Shown here in pieces: positions 43,539 to 52,704 of a stretch of 64,000 bases of DNA. Position numbers and translations under genes: made by a program. The notes beneath the pieces were generated by a model. The model had not been told where the DNA came from, searched no databases, and saw only the letters and a program-made list of their open reading frames with translations. The stretch's first letter is position 1, and the number at the start of each line of letters is the position of its first letter. The stretch is from Actinokineospora auranticolor. Its GTDB lineage: Bacteria; Actinomycetota; Actinomycetes; Mycobacteriales; Pseudonocardiaceae. The DNA is taken from the NCBI RefSeq assembly GCF_002934265.1, contig NZ_PTIX01000006.1:186001-250000 (forward strand), given 5' to 3'.

Positions 43539-46124
43539 ATGCGCAACTACGTTCTCGGTCTCCAGGAGATCGACCGGACGCAGGTGGCGGTCGTCGGCGG
43601 CAAGGGTGCGAACCTGGGCGAACTCACGCGGGTCGAGGGTGCCCGCGTACCCGCCGGGTTCTGCGTGACCACGGACGCCTTCCGCCGGATCACGGCGGAG
43701 GCGCCGACCATCGACGGCCTGCTGGACCGACTGTCCAGTGTGGACGCGAACGACCGGGGGGCGATCCGCGCGCGCAGCGCGGAGATCCGCCGGGCCATCG
43801 AGGAAACCGCCATCCCGGACGACTTGGCGGCCGCGATCACCGGCGCGCTCGACGAGCGGGCGGCCCACGCGGTCCGGTCGAGCGCGACGGCGGAGGACCT
43901 GCCGACGGCGTCCTTCGCGGGCCAGCAGGACAGCTACCTGAACGTCGTGGGACAGGCGGAGGTCCTCCGGCACGTCAGCCGGTGCTGGGCCTCGCTGTTC
44001 ACCGAGCGGGCCGTGACCTACCGGCTGCGCAACGGTTTCGACCACCGCAAGGTCGGCATGGCCGTTGTCGTGCAGGAGATGCTCTTCCCGGTCTCGGCGG
44101 GTGTCCTGTTCACCGCCGACCCGGTCACCTCGAACCGGAAGGTCGCCGCCGTTGAGGCGACCTTCGGCCTCGGCGAGGCCCTGGTCTCCGGCCTGGTGAA
44201 CGCGGACAGCTACCAGGTGCGGGACGACGAGGTCATCGCGAAAGCGTTCGGTACCAAGGAAGTGGCCATCCACCCGGTGCCCACCGGCGGCACGTGGGAA
44301 GAGGCCGTCGACCCCGCGCGGCGGGCGGCGCCCGCGCTGACGGACGCGCAGGTCGTCGAACTGGTCCGGCTCGGCAGGCGGATCGAGGCGCACTTCGGTC
44401 ACCCCCAGGACATCGAGTGGTGCCTGGTCGACGACGGCTTCCGGGTCGTGCAGAGCCGGGCGATCACCACGCTGTTCCCCGTCCCGGAGACCGACGACGA
44501 GGACAACCACGTCTACGTGTCCGTCGGCCACCAGCAGATGATGACCGACGCGATAAAGCCCCTGGGGCTCTCGTTCTGGCAGCTGACCACGCCCCGCCCC
44601 ATGGCCGAGGCGGGCGGGCGGCTCTTCGTCGACGTCACCCGGATCCTGGCCTCCCCCGCGACCAGGGCGGCCTTCTTCGACATCGCGGGGAAGTCGGACC
44701 CGTTGATCCCGGACGCGCTGGGCGCCCTCCTCGACCGCGACGGCTTCATCCCGCCGGAGCGGGAGGGCCACGGTTTCCCGATCCCCGGTGCCGCACCCGC
44801 CACGATCGAGACCGACCCGGCCGTGGTCACCGAGCTGATCGAGCAGAACGCGGCTTCCGTCGCGGTGCTCAGGCGGGACATCCGGGCGAAGTCCGGGACC
44901 GCGCTGCTCGACTTCATCCTGGCCGACCTCCAGGAGCTGCGCCGGCTCCTGTTCGACCCGCGCAGCCACGAGGTGATCATGGCGGGGATGCAGGCGACGT
45001 GGTGGCTCAACGAGCGGTTGGGCGAGTGGCTGGGGGAGGGGAACGCGGCCGACGCGCTCACCCAGTCCGTGCCGCACAACGTCACGGCGGAGATGGGGCT
45101 GGCACTGCTCGACGTCGCGGACGTGATCCGCCCGCACCCGGAGGTCGTCGCCCACCTGCACGACGCGGAGGACGGTTTCCTCGACGAGCTGCCCGGACTC
45201 CCCGGCGGTGCGCAAGCGCGCGACGCCATCCTGGCCTACCTCGACAAGTACGGGGTGCGCTGCGTCGGCGAGATCGACATCACCCGGCCGCGGTGGGCCG
45301 AACAGCCCACCACGCTGCTGCCCATGCTCCTCACCAACATCAGGAACTTCGAGCACGGCGCCGGTGCGCGCCGCTTCGAACAGGGGTTGCGGGAGGCCCG
45401 GCAGAAGGAGCAGGACGTGCTGGCGCGCCTGCGGGCCCTGCCGGACGGCGCGGCCAAGGCCGACGAGACCCAGCGGATGATCGACCGGGTCCGGACGTTC
45501 ACCGGGTACCGGGAGTACCCGAAGTACGGCATGGTCAGCCGCTACGCCGCGTACAAGCAGGCCCTGCTCGCGGAGGCCGCGCGCCTGGTGCGGACCGGCG
45601 TGCTCGCCGAGCGGGACGACGTCTTCTACCTGCGGTTCGACGAACTCCAGGAGGTCGTGCGCACGAGCGAGGTCGACCGGGACCTCATCCGCCGCCGCAA
45701 GGAGGCGTTCCGGTCGTACGAGTCGCTCACCCCGCCCCGGGTGCTCACGTCGGACGGCGAGACCGTCAACGGGACCTACCGGCGCGACGACCTGCCGACC
45801 GGCGCGCTGGTCGGCCTGCCGGTGTCCGCCGGGGTCGTCGAAGGTCGGGCCCGGGTGGTCCTGGACTTGGCGCGGGCCGACCTCGAACCGGGCGACATCC
45901 TGATCACGGCCTACACGGACCCGAGCTGGTCGCCGCTGTTCGTGGCGGTCGCCGGCCTGGTGACGGAGGTCGGCGGCGCCATGACGCACGGCGCGGTGAT
46001 CGCCCGGGAGTACGGCCTGCCCGCCGTGGTCGGCGTCGCGCAGGCGACGCGGCTGGTCCAGGACGGCCAGCGGATCCGCCTGAACGGTACCGACGGGTAC
46101 CTGGAGATCCTCTCGCCCGCCTGA
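43539..46124 (+). CDS. rph: Rifampin phosphotransferase (Rph)
   Basis: The product is 861 residues from ATG 43539 (GGGGGAG eight bases upstream), within the usual Rph length. Rph uses ATP to phosphorylate the ansa-chain hydroxyl of rifamycins, giving AMP and phosphate. The N-terminal ATP-grasp domain has VVGGKGANLGELTRV and AHAVRSSATAEDLPTASFAGQQDSYLNV. The middle rifampin-binding domain is rich in aromatic residues. The C-terminal swivelling His domain has TEVGGAMTHGAVIAREYGLPAVVGV with catalytic His at about 817. It resembles PEP synthase, but the order of domains (ATP, drug, His) and absence of a PEP/pyruvate-binding barrel identify Rph. Likely drug-inducible through the upstream palindrome. 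Confidence 0.92.
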   Translation: MRNYVLGLQEIDRTQVAVVGGKGANLGELTRVEGARVPAGFCVTTDAFRRITAEAPTIDGLLDRLSSVDANDRGAIRARSAEIRRAIEETAIPDDLAAAITGALDERAAHAVRSSATAEDLPTASFAGQQDSYLNVVGQAEVLRHVSRCWASLFTERAVTYRLRNGFDHRKVGMAVVVQEMLFPVSAGVLFTADPVTSNRKVAAVEATFGLGEALVSGLVNADSYQVRDDEVIAKAFGTKEVAIHPVPTGGTWEEAVDPARRAAPALTDAQVVELVRLGRRIEAHFGHPQDIEWCLVDDGFRVVQSRAITTLFPVPETDDEDNHVYVSVGHQQMMTDAIKPLGLSFWQLTTPRPMAEAGGRLFVDVTRILASPATRAAFFDIAGKSDPLIPDALGALLDRDGFIPPEREGHGFPIPGAAPATIETDPAVVTELIEQNAASVAVLRRDIRAKSGTALLDFILADLQELRRLLFDPRSHEVIMAGMQATWWLNERLGEWLGEGNAADALTQSVPHNVTAEMGLALLDVADVIRPHPEVVAHLHDAEDGFLDELPGLPGGAQARDAILAYLDKYGVRCVGEIDITRPRWAEQPTTLLPMLLTNIRNFEHGAGARRFEQGLREARQKEQDVLARLRALPDGAAKADETQRMIDRVRTFTGYREYPKYGMVSRYAAYKQALLAEAARLVRTGVLAERDDVFYLRFDELQEVVRTSEVDRDLIRRRKEAFRSYESLTPPRVLTSDGETVNGTYRRDDLPTGALVGLPVSAGVVEGRARVVLDLARADLEPGDILITAYTDPSWSPLFVAVAGLVTEVGGAMTHGAVIAREYGLPAVVGVAQATRLVQDGQRIRLNGTDGYLEILSPA

Positions 46125-46137
46125 CCACCACCCCCGG

Positions 46138-46179
46138 GTCCACAGGCTGTGCACAACCTTGTCCACAGCCTGTGGACAA
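46138..46179. terminator. Hairpin containing three DnaA-box-like 9-mers
   Basis: GTCCACAGGCTGTG pairs perfectly over 14 bases with 46164-46177 across a 12-nt loop, 13 bases after the rph stop. It probably acts as a terminator although no T-run follows. It also contains TGTGCACAA (46148), TTGTCCACA (46159) and TGTGGACAA (46171), close or exact matches to the actinobacterial DnaA box. Confidence 0.55.
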
Positions 46180-46270
46180 CCCTGGGGCGCCTGTGACTGG
46201 TGAGGCAAAAAGGTACGTTGACCTGGGCACCGCGACCGACCCGTTCATCCCCAGGTCGATCCACACGGGG

Positions 46271-46486
46271 TCAGGACGGGGTCGGCGGGGCCACCCGGGC
46301 GACCAGGTCGTCCCCCACGATCAACAGGCATTTCAGGCACCGGGTACCCGCGTGCGTGCGCGCCAACCGCGCGAACGGGACCGTGTGCGAGCACACGGCC
46401 TCCACGAAGCTCGCGGGCCGCTCGTCCGCCGCGAAGGCGTGCACCCGCTCGTCGTAGCCGGACCGCTGCCACCGCCACTGCCGCAC
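46271..46486 (-). CDS. Small zinc-ribbon-like protein
   Basis: The product is about 71 residues if GTG 46486 is used, nine bases after GAGGGG; the open frame extends upstream to 46609. The sequence WRWQRSGYDERVHAFA is followed by VCSHTVPFARLARTHAGTRCLKCLLIVGDD. This has the C-x-H...G-x-R-C-x2-C spacing of small zinc-binding proteins widespread in Pseudonocardiaceae and Streptomyces. Function unknown. Confidence 0.6.
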   Translation of the reverse strand: MRQWRWQRSGYDERVHAFAADERPASFVEAVCSHTVPFARLARTHAGTRCLKCLLIVGDDLVARVAPPTPS

Positions 46487-46611
46487 CCCGACCACCCCCT
46501 CGTCCCCACGGGGACCTGCCCGAGAACACCGGTCCGTCCGATGTGCCCTGTCCGATGTGGGCCACTCTCCCAGACCGGGGGAGACTCTCGCGGCAAGAAG
46601 GCCCAACACGC

Positions 46612-46651
46612 AAGAAGGCCACCGTTGCCAGTCGGCGACGGTGGCCCTCTT
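46612..46651 (-). terminator. Terminator of pckG
   Basis: AAGAAGGCCACCGT pairs with 46638-46651 at 13 of 14 positions across a 12-nt loop, 12 bases past the pckG stop on the minus strand. Confidence 0.8.
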
Positions 46652-46662
46652 GTGGGAATCGC

Positions 46663-48486
46663 TTAGCCCAGGCGCTGGCGCAGCGCCTCCAGCTCGTCAC
46701 GCAGCGGAGTGGGCAGCTTGTCGCCGATCTTGTCGAACCACTCCTCGATCAGCGGCAGCTCCGCGCGCCACTCCTCCGCCGAGAACTCCAGCGCGGCGTC
46801 GATGTCGGCGCGGTCACCGTCCACACCGTCGAGGTCGAGCTCGTCGGCGGTGGGCACCCAGCCGATCGGCGTCTCGCGGGCCGAGGCCTTGCCCTCGATC
46901 CGCTCGATGGCCCACTTCAGGATGCGGCTGTTCTCGCCGAACCCGGGCCACAGGAAGCGCTTGTCGTCGCCACGGCGGAACCAGTTGACGTAGAAGATCT
47001 TCGGCAGCTTGGTCGCGTCGGCGCGCTTGCCGGTCTCGATCCAGTGGTTGAAGTAGTCACCGGCGTTGTAGCCGATGAACGGCAGCATGGCCATCGGGTC
47101 GCGGCGGACGACGCCGACCGCGCCGACCGCTGCGGCGGTGGTCTCGCTGGAGAGCGTGGCACCCATGAAGGTGCCGTGCTGCCAGTCGCGGGACTCGGTC
47201 ACCAGCGGGATCGTGGTGGCCCGGCGGCCGCCGAAGAAGATCGCCGAGATCGGCACGCCCTGGGGGTCGTCCCACTCGGGCGCCTTGGTGTCGCACTGGT
47301 CGATCGGGGTGCAGTAGCGCGAGTTCGGGTGGGCCGCCTTCTCCGTGGAGTCGGGGGTCCAGTCGCCGCCCTTCCACCCGGTGAGGTGCGCGGGCGCCTC
47401 GCCCATGCCCTCCCACCAGATGTCGCCGTCGTCGGTCAGCGCGACGTTGGTGAACAGCGAGTTGCCCTTGGCGATGGTGCGCATCGCGTTCGGGTTGGTG
47501 TGGTAGTCGGTGCCGGGGGCGACGCCGAAGAAGCCGTTCTCCGGGTTGACCGCGTAGAGGCGGCCGTCCTCGCCGAAGCGCATCCAGGCGATGTCGTCGC
47601 CGATGGTCTCGACCTTCCAGCCCGGGATGGTCGGCTCCAGCATGGCGAGGTTGGTCTTGCCGCAGGCGCTCGGGAAGGCCGCCGCGACGTAGTAGACCTT
47701 GTCCTCGGGCGAGGTCAGCTTGAGGATCAGCATGTGCTCGGCGAGCCAGCCCTCGTCCCGGCCGATGACCGAGGCGATGCGCAGCGAGTAGCACTTCTTG
47801 CCCAGCAGCGCGTTGCCGCCGTAGCCGGAGCCGAAGCTCCAGATGAGCCGCTCCTCCGGGAAGTGCACGATGTACTTGGTGTCGTTGCACGGCCACGCCA
47901 CGTCCGCCTGGCCCTCGGCCAGCGGCGCGCCGATCGAGTGCAGCGCGGGCACGAAGTCGCGCTCGGTGCCGTCGGCGTCGACGAAGCGGTCGAGCGCCTT
48001 GGTGCCCATCCGGGTCATGATCTTCATCGAGACCACGACGTACTCGGAGTCGGTGATCTCCACGCCCAGCATGGGTTTCTCGGCGTCGAGCGGGCCCATG
48101 CAGAACGGGATCACGTACATGGTGCGACCGCGCATGCACCCGCGGTACAGCTCCGTCATGATGGCCTTCATCTCGGCCGGTTCCATCCAGTTGTTGGTGG
48201 GACCGGCGTCGGCCTCGTCGACCGAGCAGATGAAGGTGCGCTCCTCGACCCGGGCGACGTCGTTGGGGTCGGAGGCCGCGTAGAACGAGTTCGGCTTCTT
48301 GTCGAGTCGCGTGAACGTGCCCGCGTCCACGAGCTTGTCGGTCAGACGGGTCCACTCGTCTTCCGAGCCGTCCACCCAGACCACCTGATCCGGAGAAGTG
48401 AGCTCGGCCACCTCGCGCACCCACGCCAGGAGCCGGTGGTGCGTCGTCGGTGCCTGGTCAACGCCAGGGATTGTCACTGCCGTCAT
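46663..48486 (-). CDS. pckG: Phosphoenolpyruvate carboxykinase (GTP)
   Basis: The product is 607 residues from ATG 48486, typical for the GTP-dependent actinobacterial enzyme. It converts oxaloacetate plus GTP to PEP, CO2 and GDP for gluconeogenesis. Motifs are [15 protein letters not shown] (P-loop with the hyperreactive Cys at about 275), [31 protein letters not shown] (metal site), [13 protein letters not shown] and [22 protein letters not shown] (nucleotide-binding). The enzyme supports growth on fatty acids and acetate, matching the beta-oxidation genes and the monocarboxylate symporter nearby. Confidence 0.97.
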   Translation of the reverse strand: MTAVTIPGVDQAPTTHHRLLAWVREVAELTSPDQVVWVDGSEDEWTRLTDKLVDAGTFTRLDKKPNSFYAASDPNDVARVEERTFICSVDEADAGPTNNWMEPAEMKAIMTELYRGCMRGRTMYVIPFCMGPLDAEKPMLGVEITDSEYVVVSMKIMTRMGTKALDRFVDADGTERDFVPALHSIGAPLAEGQADVAWPCNDTKYIVHFPEERLIWSFGSGYGGNALLGKKCYSLRIASVIGRDEGWLAEHMLILKLTSPEDKVYYVAAAFPSACGKTNLAMLEPTIPGWKVETIGDDIAWMRFGEDGRLYAVNPENGFFGVAPGTDYHTNPNAMRTIAKGNSLFTNVALTDDGDIWWEGMGEAPAHLTGWKGGDWTPDSTEKAAHPNSRYCTPIDQCDTKAPEWDDPQGVPISAIFFGGRRATTIPLVTESRDWQHGTFMGATLSSETTAAAVGAVGVVRRDPMAMLPFIGYNAGDYFNHWIETGKRADATKLPKIFYVNWFRRGDDKRFLWPGFGENSRILKWAIERIEGKASARETPIGWVPTADELDLDGVDGDRADIDAALEFSAEEWRAELPLIEEWFDKIGDKLPTPLRDELEALRQRLG

Positions 48487-48919
48487 CTCGCCTCGTCTCC
48501 TGACTGAACGCCGAAATGCCAATCAGGACACCGCTGACCTGACCGGGGACGGCGGCGTCCTAACCGAATGGCTCAACCCCCGCCCTGTCGAGCGGGTGTG
48601 TGCCGTGATGGATTGCGATTAGGTTAGCCAGTTGACGGCGAGGTAACCGACACCTTGCCTGTCGGTTCTCTCACAAGAACGATAAGGGGATCGATTCAGT
48701 ACCCACTTGCGGGGCTGATGTTCCACCGATCCGGTGTCCGAAGACCGGACAGTCGTGACCAGGAGTGAATCTCACCACGGTTTCCCTTCGCCTGACCGCC
48801 GAACGAGAAAGATCCCGGTACGCGCACGGCGTACCGGGATCTTTTCTCGTCTCACTCAGCGTGCACGGGTGAGCACTGTGATTGACAATGCGCCCGCCGC
48901 AGTGGGAGTTCGGCGGGGA
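48487..48919. promoter_or_regulatory. Intergenic region: pckG promoter and a terminator
   Basis: No gene is evident. AT-richer sequence around 48610-48700 (ATTAGGTTAGCC, AACGATAAGGGGATCGATTCAG) probably holds the pckG promoter. A terminator for the acidic repeat gene lies at 48808-48844. Confidence 0.45.
48808..48844 (-). terminator. Terminator of the GrpE-like/dynamin operon
   Basis: AAAGATCCCGGTACG pairs perfectly with 48830-48844 across a 7-nt loop; on the minus strand the stem ends in TTT. It is 76 bases beyond the stop of the acidic repeat gene. Confidence 0.85.
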
Positions 48920-49711
48920 TCAGCCCTGCCACGAGGCGTCGGAGCCCGAGGCGTCCGAAGCCGACGCGTCCGAACCGGCGGCGGTGGGGGCGGCCCCGTC
49001 CGCGGTGCTGTCGGACTCGTAGGTGCCGTCGGCGTTGATGTGGCCGGTCTCGACCGCGGTCCACTCGTCGTCGCCGGTGTGCTGGGCCACGGTCACGTCG
49101 CCGTCGGCCTCGACGACCACGGCCTGGTCGGCCGAGCCGTCACCGTCGACGTCGGTGAACGCGTAGGTGTTGCCCTGCTCGTCGGTGACCACGGCGGTGT
49201 CGTTCTTGCCGTCGCCGTCGACGTCGTACTGGGCCTCGCCCGCGTTGATGTCGCCGCCCTGGTTGTCGACGGTGATCTGGTTGCCGCCGCCGTCGTTGTG
49301 GTCGACCGGGGTCGAGTCGGGGCCGTCGGCGGTGTCGGTGGAACCGGTGTGGCCGGAGTGGCCACCGCCGTTGTCCGCGCCGTCACCGGAGGGGTTCTCG
49401 ACCGAGTTCGGGTCGGCGGCGGTCCACTGGCTGCTCGCCTCGTCGTACTCGGCGGCGCCGGTGACGTTGCCCTGCTCGTCCAGGGTCACCGCGGTGTCGG
49501 CCTGGCCGTCGCCGTCGGTGTCGGTGAACGCGGCGAAGCCGTCCTCGGTCTGGACCACCACGGTGTCGTTGTGGCCGTCGCCGTCGTAGTCGTAGTTCTC
49601 GGTGACCTCGTAGGTGTCGCCACCGATCTCGACGGTCAGCTCGTCGTGCCCCGTCTCGTCGACGGAGGTGTCGTCGGTGGTGGTGTCGGCGCCGGTCTCG
49701 TCAACGTACAC
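48920..49711 (-). CDS. Acidic DxDxDG repeat protein (VCBS/FG-GAP-like)
   Basis: The product is 263 residues from GTG 49711, extremely acidic. Four calcium-loop-like repeats are visible: YDYDGDGHNDT, TDTDGDGQADT, YDVDGDGKNDT and TDVDGDGSADQ, each followed by a strand such as VVVQTEDG or AVVTDEQG. They come in two pairs separated by a Gly/Ser/His/Asp-rich linker, and the tail is Ser/Ala/Asp-rich. There is no signal peptide. The tandem pattern matches proteins annotated DUF6802 or VCBS. It follows the dynamin gene by about 95 bases on the same strand, so it may act in the same process. Confidence 0.75.
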   Translation of the reverse strand: MYVDETGADTTTDDTSVDETGHDELTVEIGGDTYEVTENYDYDGDGHNDTVVVQTEDGFAAFTDTDGDGQADTAVTLDEQGNVTGAAEYDEASSQWTAADPNSVENPSGDGADNGGGHSGHTGSTDTADGPDSTPVDHNDGGGNQITVDNQGGDINAGEAQYDVDGDGKNDTAVVTDEQGNTYAFTDVDGDGSADQAVVVEADGDVTVAQHTGDDEWTAVETGHINADGTYESDSTADGAAPTAAGSDASASDASGSDASWQG

Positions 49712-49806
49712 GGGTGCCCCCTCATTTCCTTCCCTTGCGGGATTTTCACTGGCTTGTTGGGTCTTATGACTGACGCTTCGCCGACTTGGTTCCCGGCGTT
49801 ACGGTG

Positions 49807-51642
49807 TTACTTCTTGTCGCGAACTGTGCGAATGGCGGCAAGGAGCTTCTCCGCCCGATCGCGGCCCGCGACCACGTCGGTGAGCCGCTTGTTCACCACC
49901 GTCACGCGCTTCTGCCGCTCGCTGACGTCGAGCCGCATCGCCTTGTCCACCTCGCGCAACTGCTCCTCGATGCTCGCGATCCGCTTGCCCAGCGCCTCGT
50001 CGAGCGCGAGCGAGAGCTGGGACTCGGCGTCGATCAGCTGCTCGGACACCAACTGGTCCAAAGTGGAGCGCGAGTCGGCGATGGACTCGTTGAGCCACAG
50101 CTTCATGTGCTGCTTGTCCGCGGTGTGCTTGCGGGTGCGGGCGATCCACCAGCCCGCGCCGAGCCCGATGATGATCGTCGGGACCAGCAGCACCGGGGCG
50201 GCGATGGCGCCCGCGAGCGGGATGGTGGCCATCTTGCCCGCGCCGATGCCGCCGGAGATGCCCATGAACACCAGCAGCTTGTCCTCGGCGGTCGGCAGCC
50301 GCTTCTCCGCCGCGCGCACGACCACCTGGGACGGTCCGGTGCGGGCGAACTGGGCCCGGATGACCTCCAGCTCGTCCGCGCTGAACAGTTCACTGAGGAC
50401 GGAGTCGGCCACCTGGTTGAGCCGGTTGCCCGCCGAGAGGCTCACCCGGGTGCTGACCACCTGCATCGCGGCGTCGACCTGGCCGGGCAGCTCGCGCAGC
50501 TTGTCGCGGTCGGCGGCGTCGATGGCCTGGCGGAACCAGGACTGCAGGTCGCGCATCTCGCGGCTGACCTCGTGCGCGTTCTCCAGCCGGGCGCGCTGGA
50601 TCTCGCTGCGCAGCTTGACCTGCCAGCCGCGGGTGGAGGAGCGGCGCTCCGCGGTCAGCTCGTCCTTGCGGGCGCGCAGCGCCTCCGCCTCGGCCTCGCC
50701 GATGGTCAGCGCGCGGCGCTGGTTGTCCAGGTTGACCTTCAGCTCGCCGAGCGCGGACGAGAGCGCGCGCAGGGTGTTGGCCTCGCCGAGCATCGCCGAG
50801 CGGCCGACCAGCAGCGTCTGCAGGGCCTCGAGGAGCTCGGGCACGCCGGAGCGCGCGCGCAGCATCTCGGCGGCCTCGGGGTTGGGCGCCTTGCCCGACA
50901 TCTCGTACATGCGCGAGGACACCGGGTGGAAGGTCGCACCCTTGAAGCGCGGGGCGTGCTCGGCCAGCAACGCCTCGTTGGCCTCCATCACCTGGCGCCA
51001 GCCGCGGTAGGCATCCACTTTGGACAGCACGAAGACCACGGTCTCCACCCGCTCGCCCACCCCGGCGAGGAAGTTCAGCTCGCCGAGGGTGAAGGGGGCG
51101 GAGGCGTCGACGACGAACAGCAGCGCCGTGGCCGTGGCGGCGGCCTCGATGGCCAGCTCGCCGTGCATCGAGTCGAGCCCGCCGACGCCGGGGGTGTCGA
51201 CGATGGTCAGCTTCTCCAGCAGCGGCACCGGGCCGTCGACCTCGACGAAGCGCGGCGGCAGCTCGCCGTCGGGCAGCTCGTGCGCGGCGGACACCCAGTT
51301 GATCAGCTTGCCCAGCTCGACGGGCACCGGGGCGAGCTGGCCCGGGTAGCACGCACGGGCCTCCCACTCCTCGGCGTGCCCGAAGACCAGGTAGGTCGCC
51401 GTCGCCACGTCGGCGTCCACAGGGGACAGTCCGGGCGTGTCGATCATGGCGTTGACCAGCGAACTCTTCCCCCGGTTGGTCTCACCGACCACCACGACCG
51501 ACGGCGTCTTGCGGCGCCGCGCGCGCTGCTGCTCGACCCACTCGGCCGACTCCGGAGCGGCCTCGCGCAGCAGGGTGAGCAACTGCTCCCGGGTCTGCGC
51601 GACCTGCTTGGGCAGCGGCAGCGGCGGCTTGGCCTGGGTCAC
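49807..51642 (-). CDS. Dynamin-like GTPase with membrane-inserting segment
   Basis: The product is 611 residues from GTG 51642, which overlaps the GrpE-like gene's stop (GTGA). The G domain has the P-loop VVVVGETNRGKSSLVNAM, switch II TIVDTPGVGGLD, and G4 VFVLSKVDAYRG. Long coiled-coil helices follow (about 280-430). Two hydrophobic segments (LLVFMGISGGIGAGKMATIPLAG and IAAPVLLVPTIIIGLGAGWWIA, about 480-540) then precede a second helical bundle. This is the bacterial dynamin layout, similar to mycobacterial IniA/IniC. Such proteins remodel or protect the plasma membrane, for example under antibiotic stress. Confidence 0.88.
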   Translation of the reverse strand: MTQAKPPLPLPKQVAQTREQLLTLLREAAPESAEWVEQQRARRRKTPSVVVVGETNRGKSSLVNAMIDTPGLSPVDADVATATYLVFGHAEEWEARACYPGQLAPVPVELGKLINWVSAAHELPDGELPPRFVEVDGPVPLLEKLTIVDTPGVGGLDSMHGELAIEAAATATALLFVVDASAPFTLGELNFLAGVGERVETVVFVLSKVDAYRGWRQVMEANEALLAEHAPRFKGATFHPVSSRMYEMSGKAPNPEAAEMLRARSGVPELLEALQTLLVGRSAMLGEANTLRALSSALGELKVNLDNQRRALTIGEAEAEALRARKDELTAERRSSTRGWQVKLRSEIQRARLENAHEVSREMRDLQSWFRQAIDAADRDKLRELPGQVDAAMQVVSTRVSLSAGNRLNQVADSVLSELFSADELEVIRAQFARTGPSQVVVRAAEKRLPTAEDKLLVFMGISGGIGAGKMATIPLAGAIAAPVLLVPTIIIGLGAGWWIARTRKHTADKQHMKLWLNESIADSRSTLDQLVSEQLIDAESQLSLALDEALGKRIASIEEQLREVDKAMRLDVSERQKRVTVVNKRLTDVVAGRDRAEKLLAAIRTVRDKK

Positions 51643-52106
51643 GGGGTGACCGCCTTGCTGGTGTAGACGGTGACGATCGGTGGCCGCAGCAGCACACCCC
51701 GGTCGCTGAACCCGACCACCTCGGTCTCGGCGACCGTGCCGTCGAGCGCGGCGTCGTCGGTGCCGACCGTGCCGCCCGCCTCGTGGAAGGCCGGGTCGAA
51801 CCGTTCGCCGTCCGGCCGCAGCGCGACCACGCCGACGGCGGCCAGCCCCTCCTCGATCCGCTCGGCCACGCCGGAACTGCGCGCCCGGTCGTGCGCGTAG
51901 AGGCATAACGCGACCATCGACCGCCGCTCCTGCACCGCCTGGTCGTGGACCTCGGGCGCGACACCGACCGCCACGGCCTCCTCCGGGAACTCGTCCACCA
52001 ACCCCACCTCTTCAGCGACGCGCGGCGGGGTCACGGGTTCCACCACCTCGGTGGGCTCGTCCGCGCCGTGCTCGTCCTTGTGCTGTCCCCTGAACCAGGA
52101 AGCCAT
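51639..52106 (-). CDS. GrpE-like protein linked to the dynamin operon
   Basis: The product is 155 residues from ATG 52106. Its C-terminal 70 residues resemble the GrpE beta-domain: GVVALRPDGERFDPAFHEA, then GTVAETEVVGFSDRGVLLRPPIVTVYTSK. The long GrpE coiled coil is shortened (about residues 50-85), and the N-terminus is acidic. GrpE is the nucleotide exchange factor of DnaK, but no dnaK or dnaJ lies in the window. Direct coupling to the dynamin gene suggests that it acts with that GTPase or with an Hsp70-like protein encoded elsewhere. Confidence 0.7.
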   Translation of the reverse strand: MASWFRGQHKDEHGADEPTEVVEPVTPPRVAEEVGLVDEFPEEAVAVGVAPEVHDQAVQERRSMVALCLYAHDRARSSGVAERIEEGLAAVGVVALRPDGERFDPAFHEAGGTVGTDDAALDGTVAETEVVGFSDRGVLLRPPIVTVYTSKAVTP

Positions 52107-52302
52107 CAGCCTCACCCTGTCCGCGCCCCATGTGCCGCCGAATCGTATAGCGCCCGAGGTGCCTGGTCGGCCCGTTCAGCCGACCCTGTCCACCTGCGAC
52201 ACACGCGGGGCGCTCGGGCGGCGGGCCCCGGTGGGAAACATTCCACCGGAAAATCGTGGGACAGAAATGACAAATAATGGACAAGGAGCCGGACATGAAA
52301 AA

Positions 52303-52337
52303 GCCCGGCGCCGCCGGTCGAACCGGTGGCGCCGGGC
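52303..52337 (-). terminator. Intrinsic terminator
   Basis: A 16-bp stem with one G-T pair (GCCCGGCGCCGCCGGT against ACCGGTGGCGCCGGGC) and a 3-nt loop is followed by TTTTTC on the minus strand. It is 11 bases past the stop of the 84-residue gene. Confidence 0.9.
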
Positions 52338-52347
52338 GGGAGAACAC

Positions 52348-52602
52348 CTAGCGGTCGATGTGCTTGCGATCCGCACCGCCGATCGCGTCGGCTACCGCCC
52401 CGGCGATCGAGATGGCCGCCCTGGTGAGCGGGTCACCCCCGCCCCCGACCGCTTTGCCCAGCTCACGGGCGAAGACCCGGTTGGTCTCCTGGCGCTCGAT
52501 GTACGCCTTCTCCGACATCCGGACCTTCCGGCGGTAGCCGTCCCGGCCCACCGTGGTCTCCGCCTCGTACGGCTCGCCACCATTTCCTTGTTGGTCAGCC
52601 AT
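52348..52602 (-). CDS. Small hypothetical protein (84 residues)
   Basis: ATG 52602 follows GGAGGGGGAG. The product starts hydrophilic (MADQQGNGGEPYEAETTVG), has a charged helix (KVRMSEKAYIERQETNRVFARELGKA) and ends in a mildly hydrophobic Ala/Gly segment (LTRAAISIAGAVADAIGG). No family is recognised. It has its own ribosome site and strong terminator, so it is a real single-gene unit between the dynamin and PadR operons. Confidence 0.7.
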   Translation of the reverse strand: MADQQGNGGEPYEAETTVGRDGYRRKVRMSEKAYIERQETNRVFARELGKAVGGGGDPLTRAAISIAGAVADAIGGADRKHIDR

Positions 52603-52704
52603 CACTCCCCCTCCAGGGAATTGGCGGCACCGCACTGCCGCGTCCAGCTGAGCGTAACCGCTATTTCTTCCGATGCGCGAAAACAATGTGCGCCCGCAGC
52701 GAAT

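Noticed and set aside
43539..46124. Phosphoenolpyruvate synthase or pyruvate phosphate dikinase
   Set aside because: The PEP/pyruvate-binding barrel is absent and the His domain is at the C-terminus, which fits rifampin phosphotransferase.
46138..46179. Chromosomal replication origin
   Set aside because: Three DnaA-like boxes in a hairpin are not enough. There is no dnaA, dnaN or AT-rich unwinding region nearby.
43515..46208. 897-codon open frame on the minus strand across rph
   Set aside because: The plus strand encodes a complete Rph with all catalytic motifs; the antisense frame is Arg/Asp/Val low-complexity and unrelated to any family.
46487..46700. Upstream extension of the small zinc-ribbon gene
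   Set aside because: The frame overlaps the pckG terminator and has no ribosome site; GTG 46486 is better supported.
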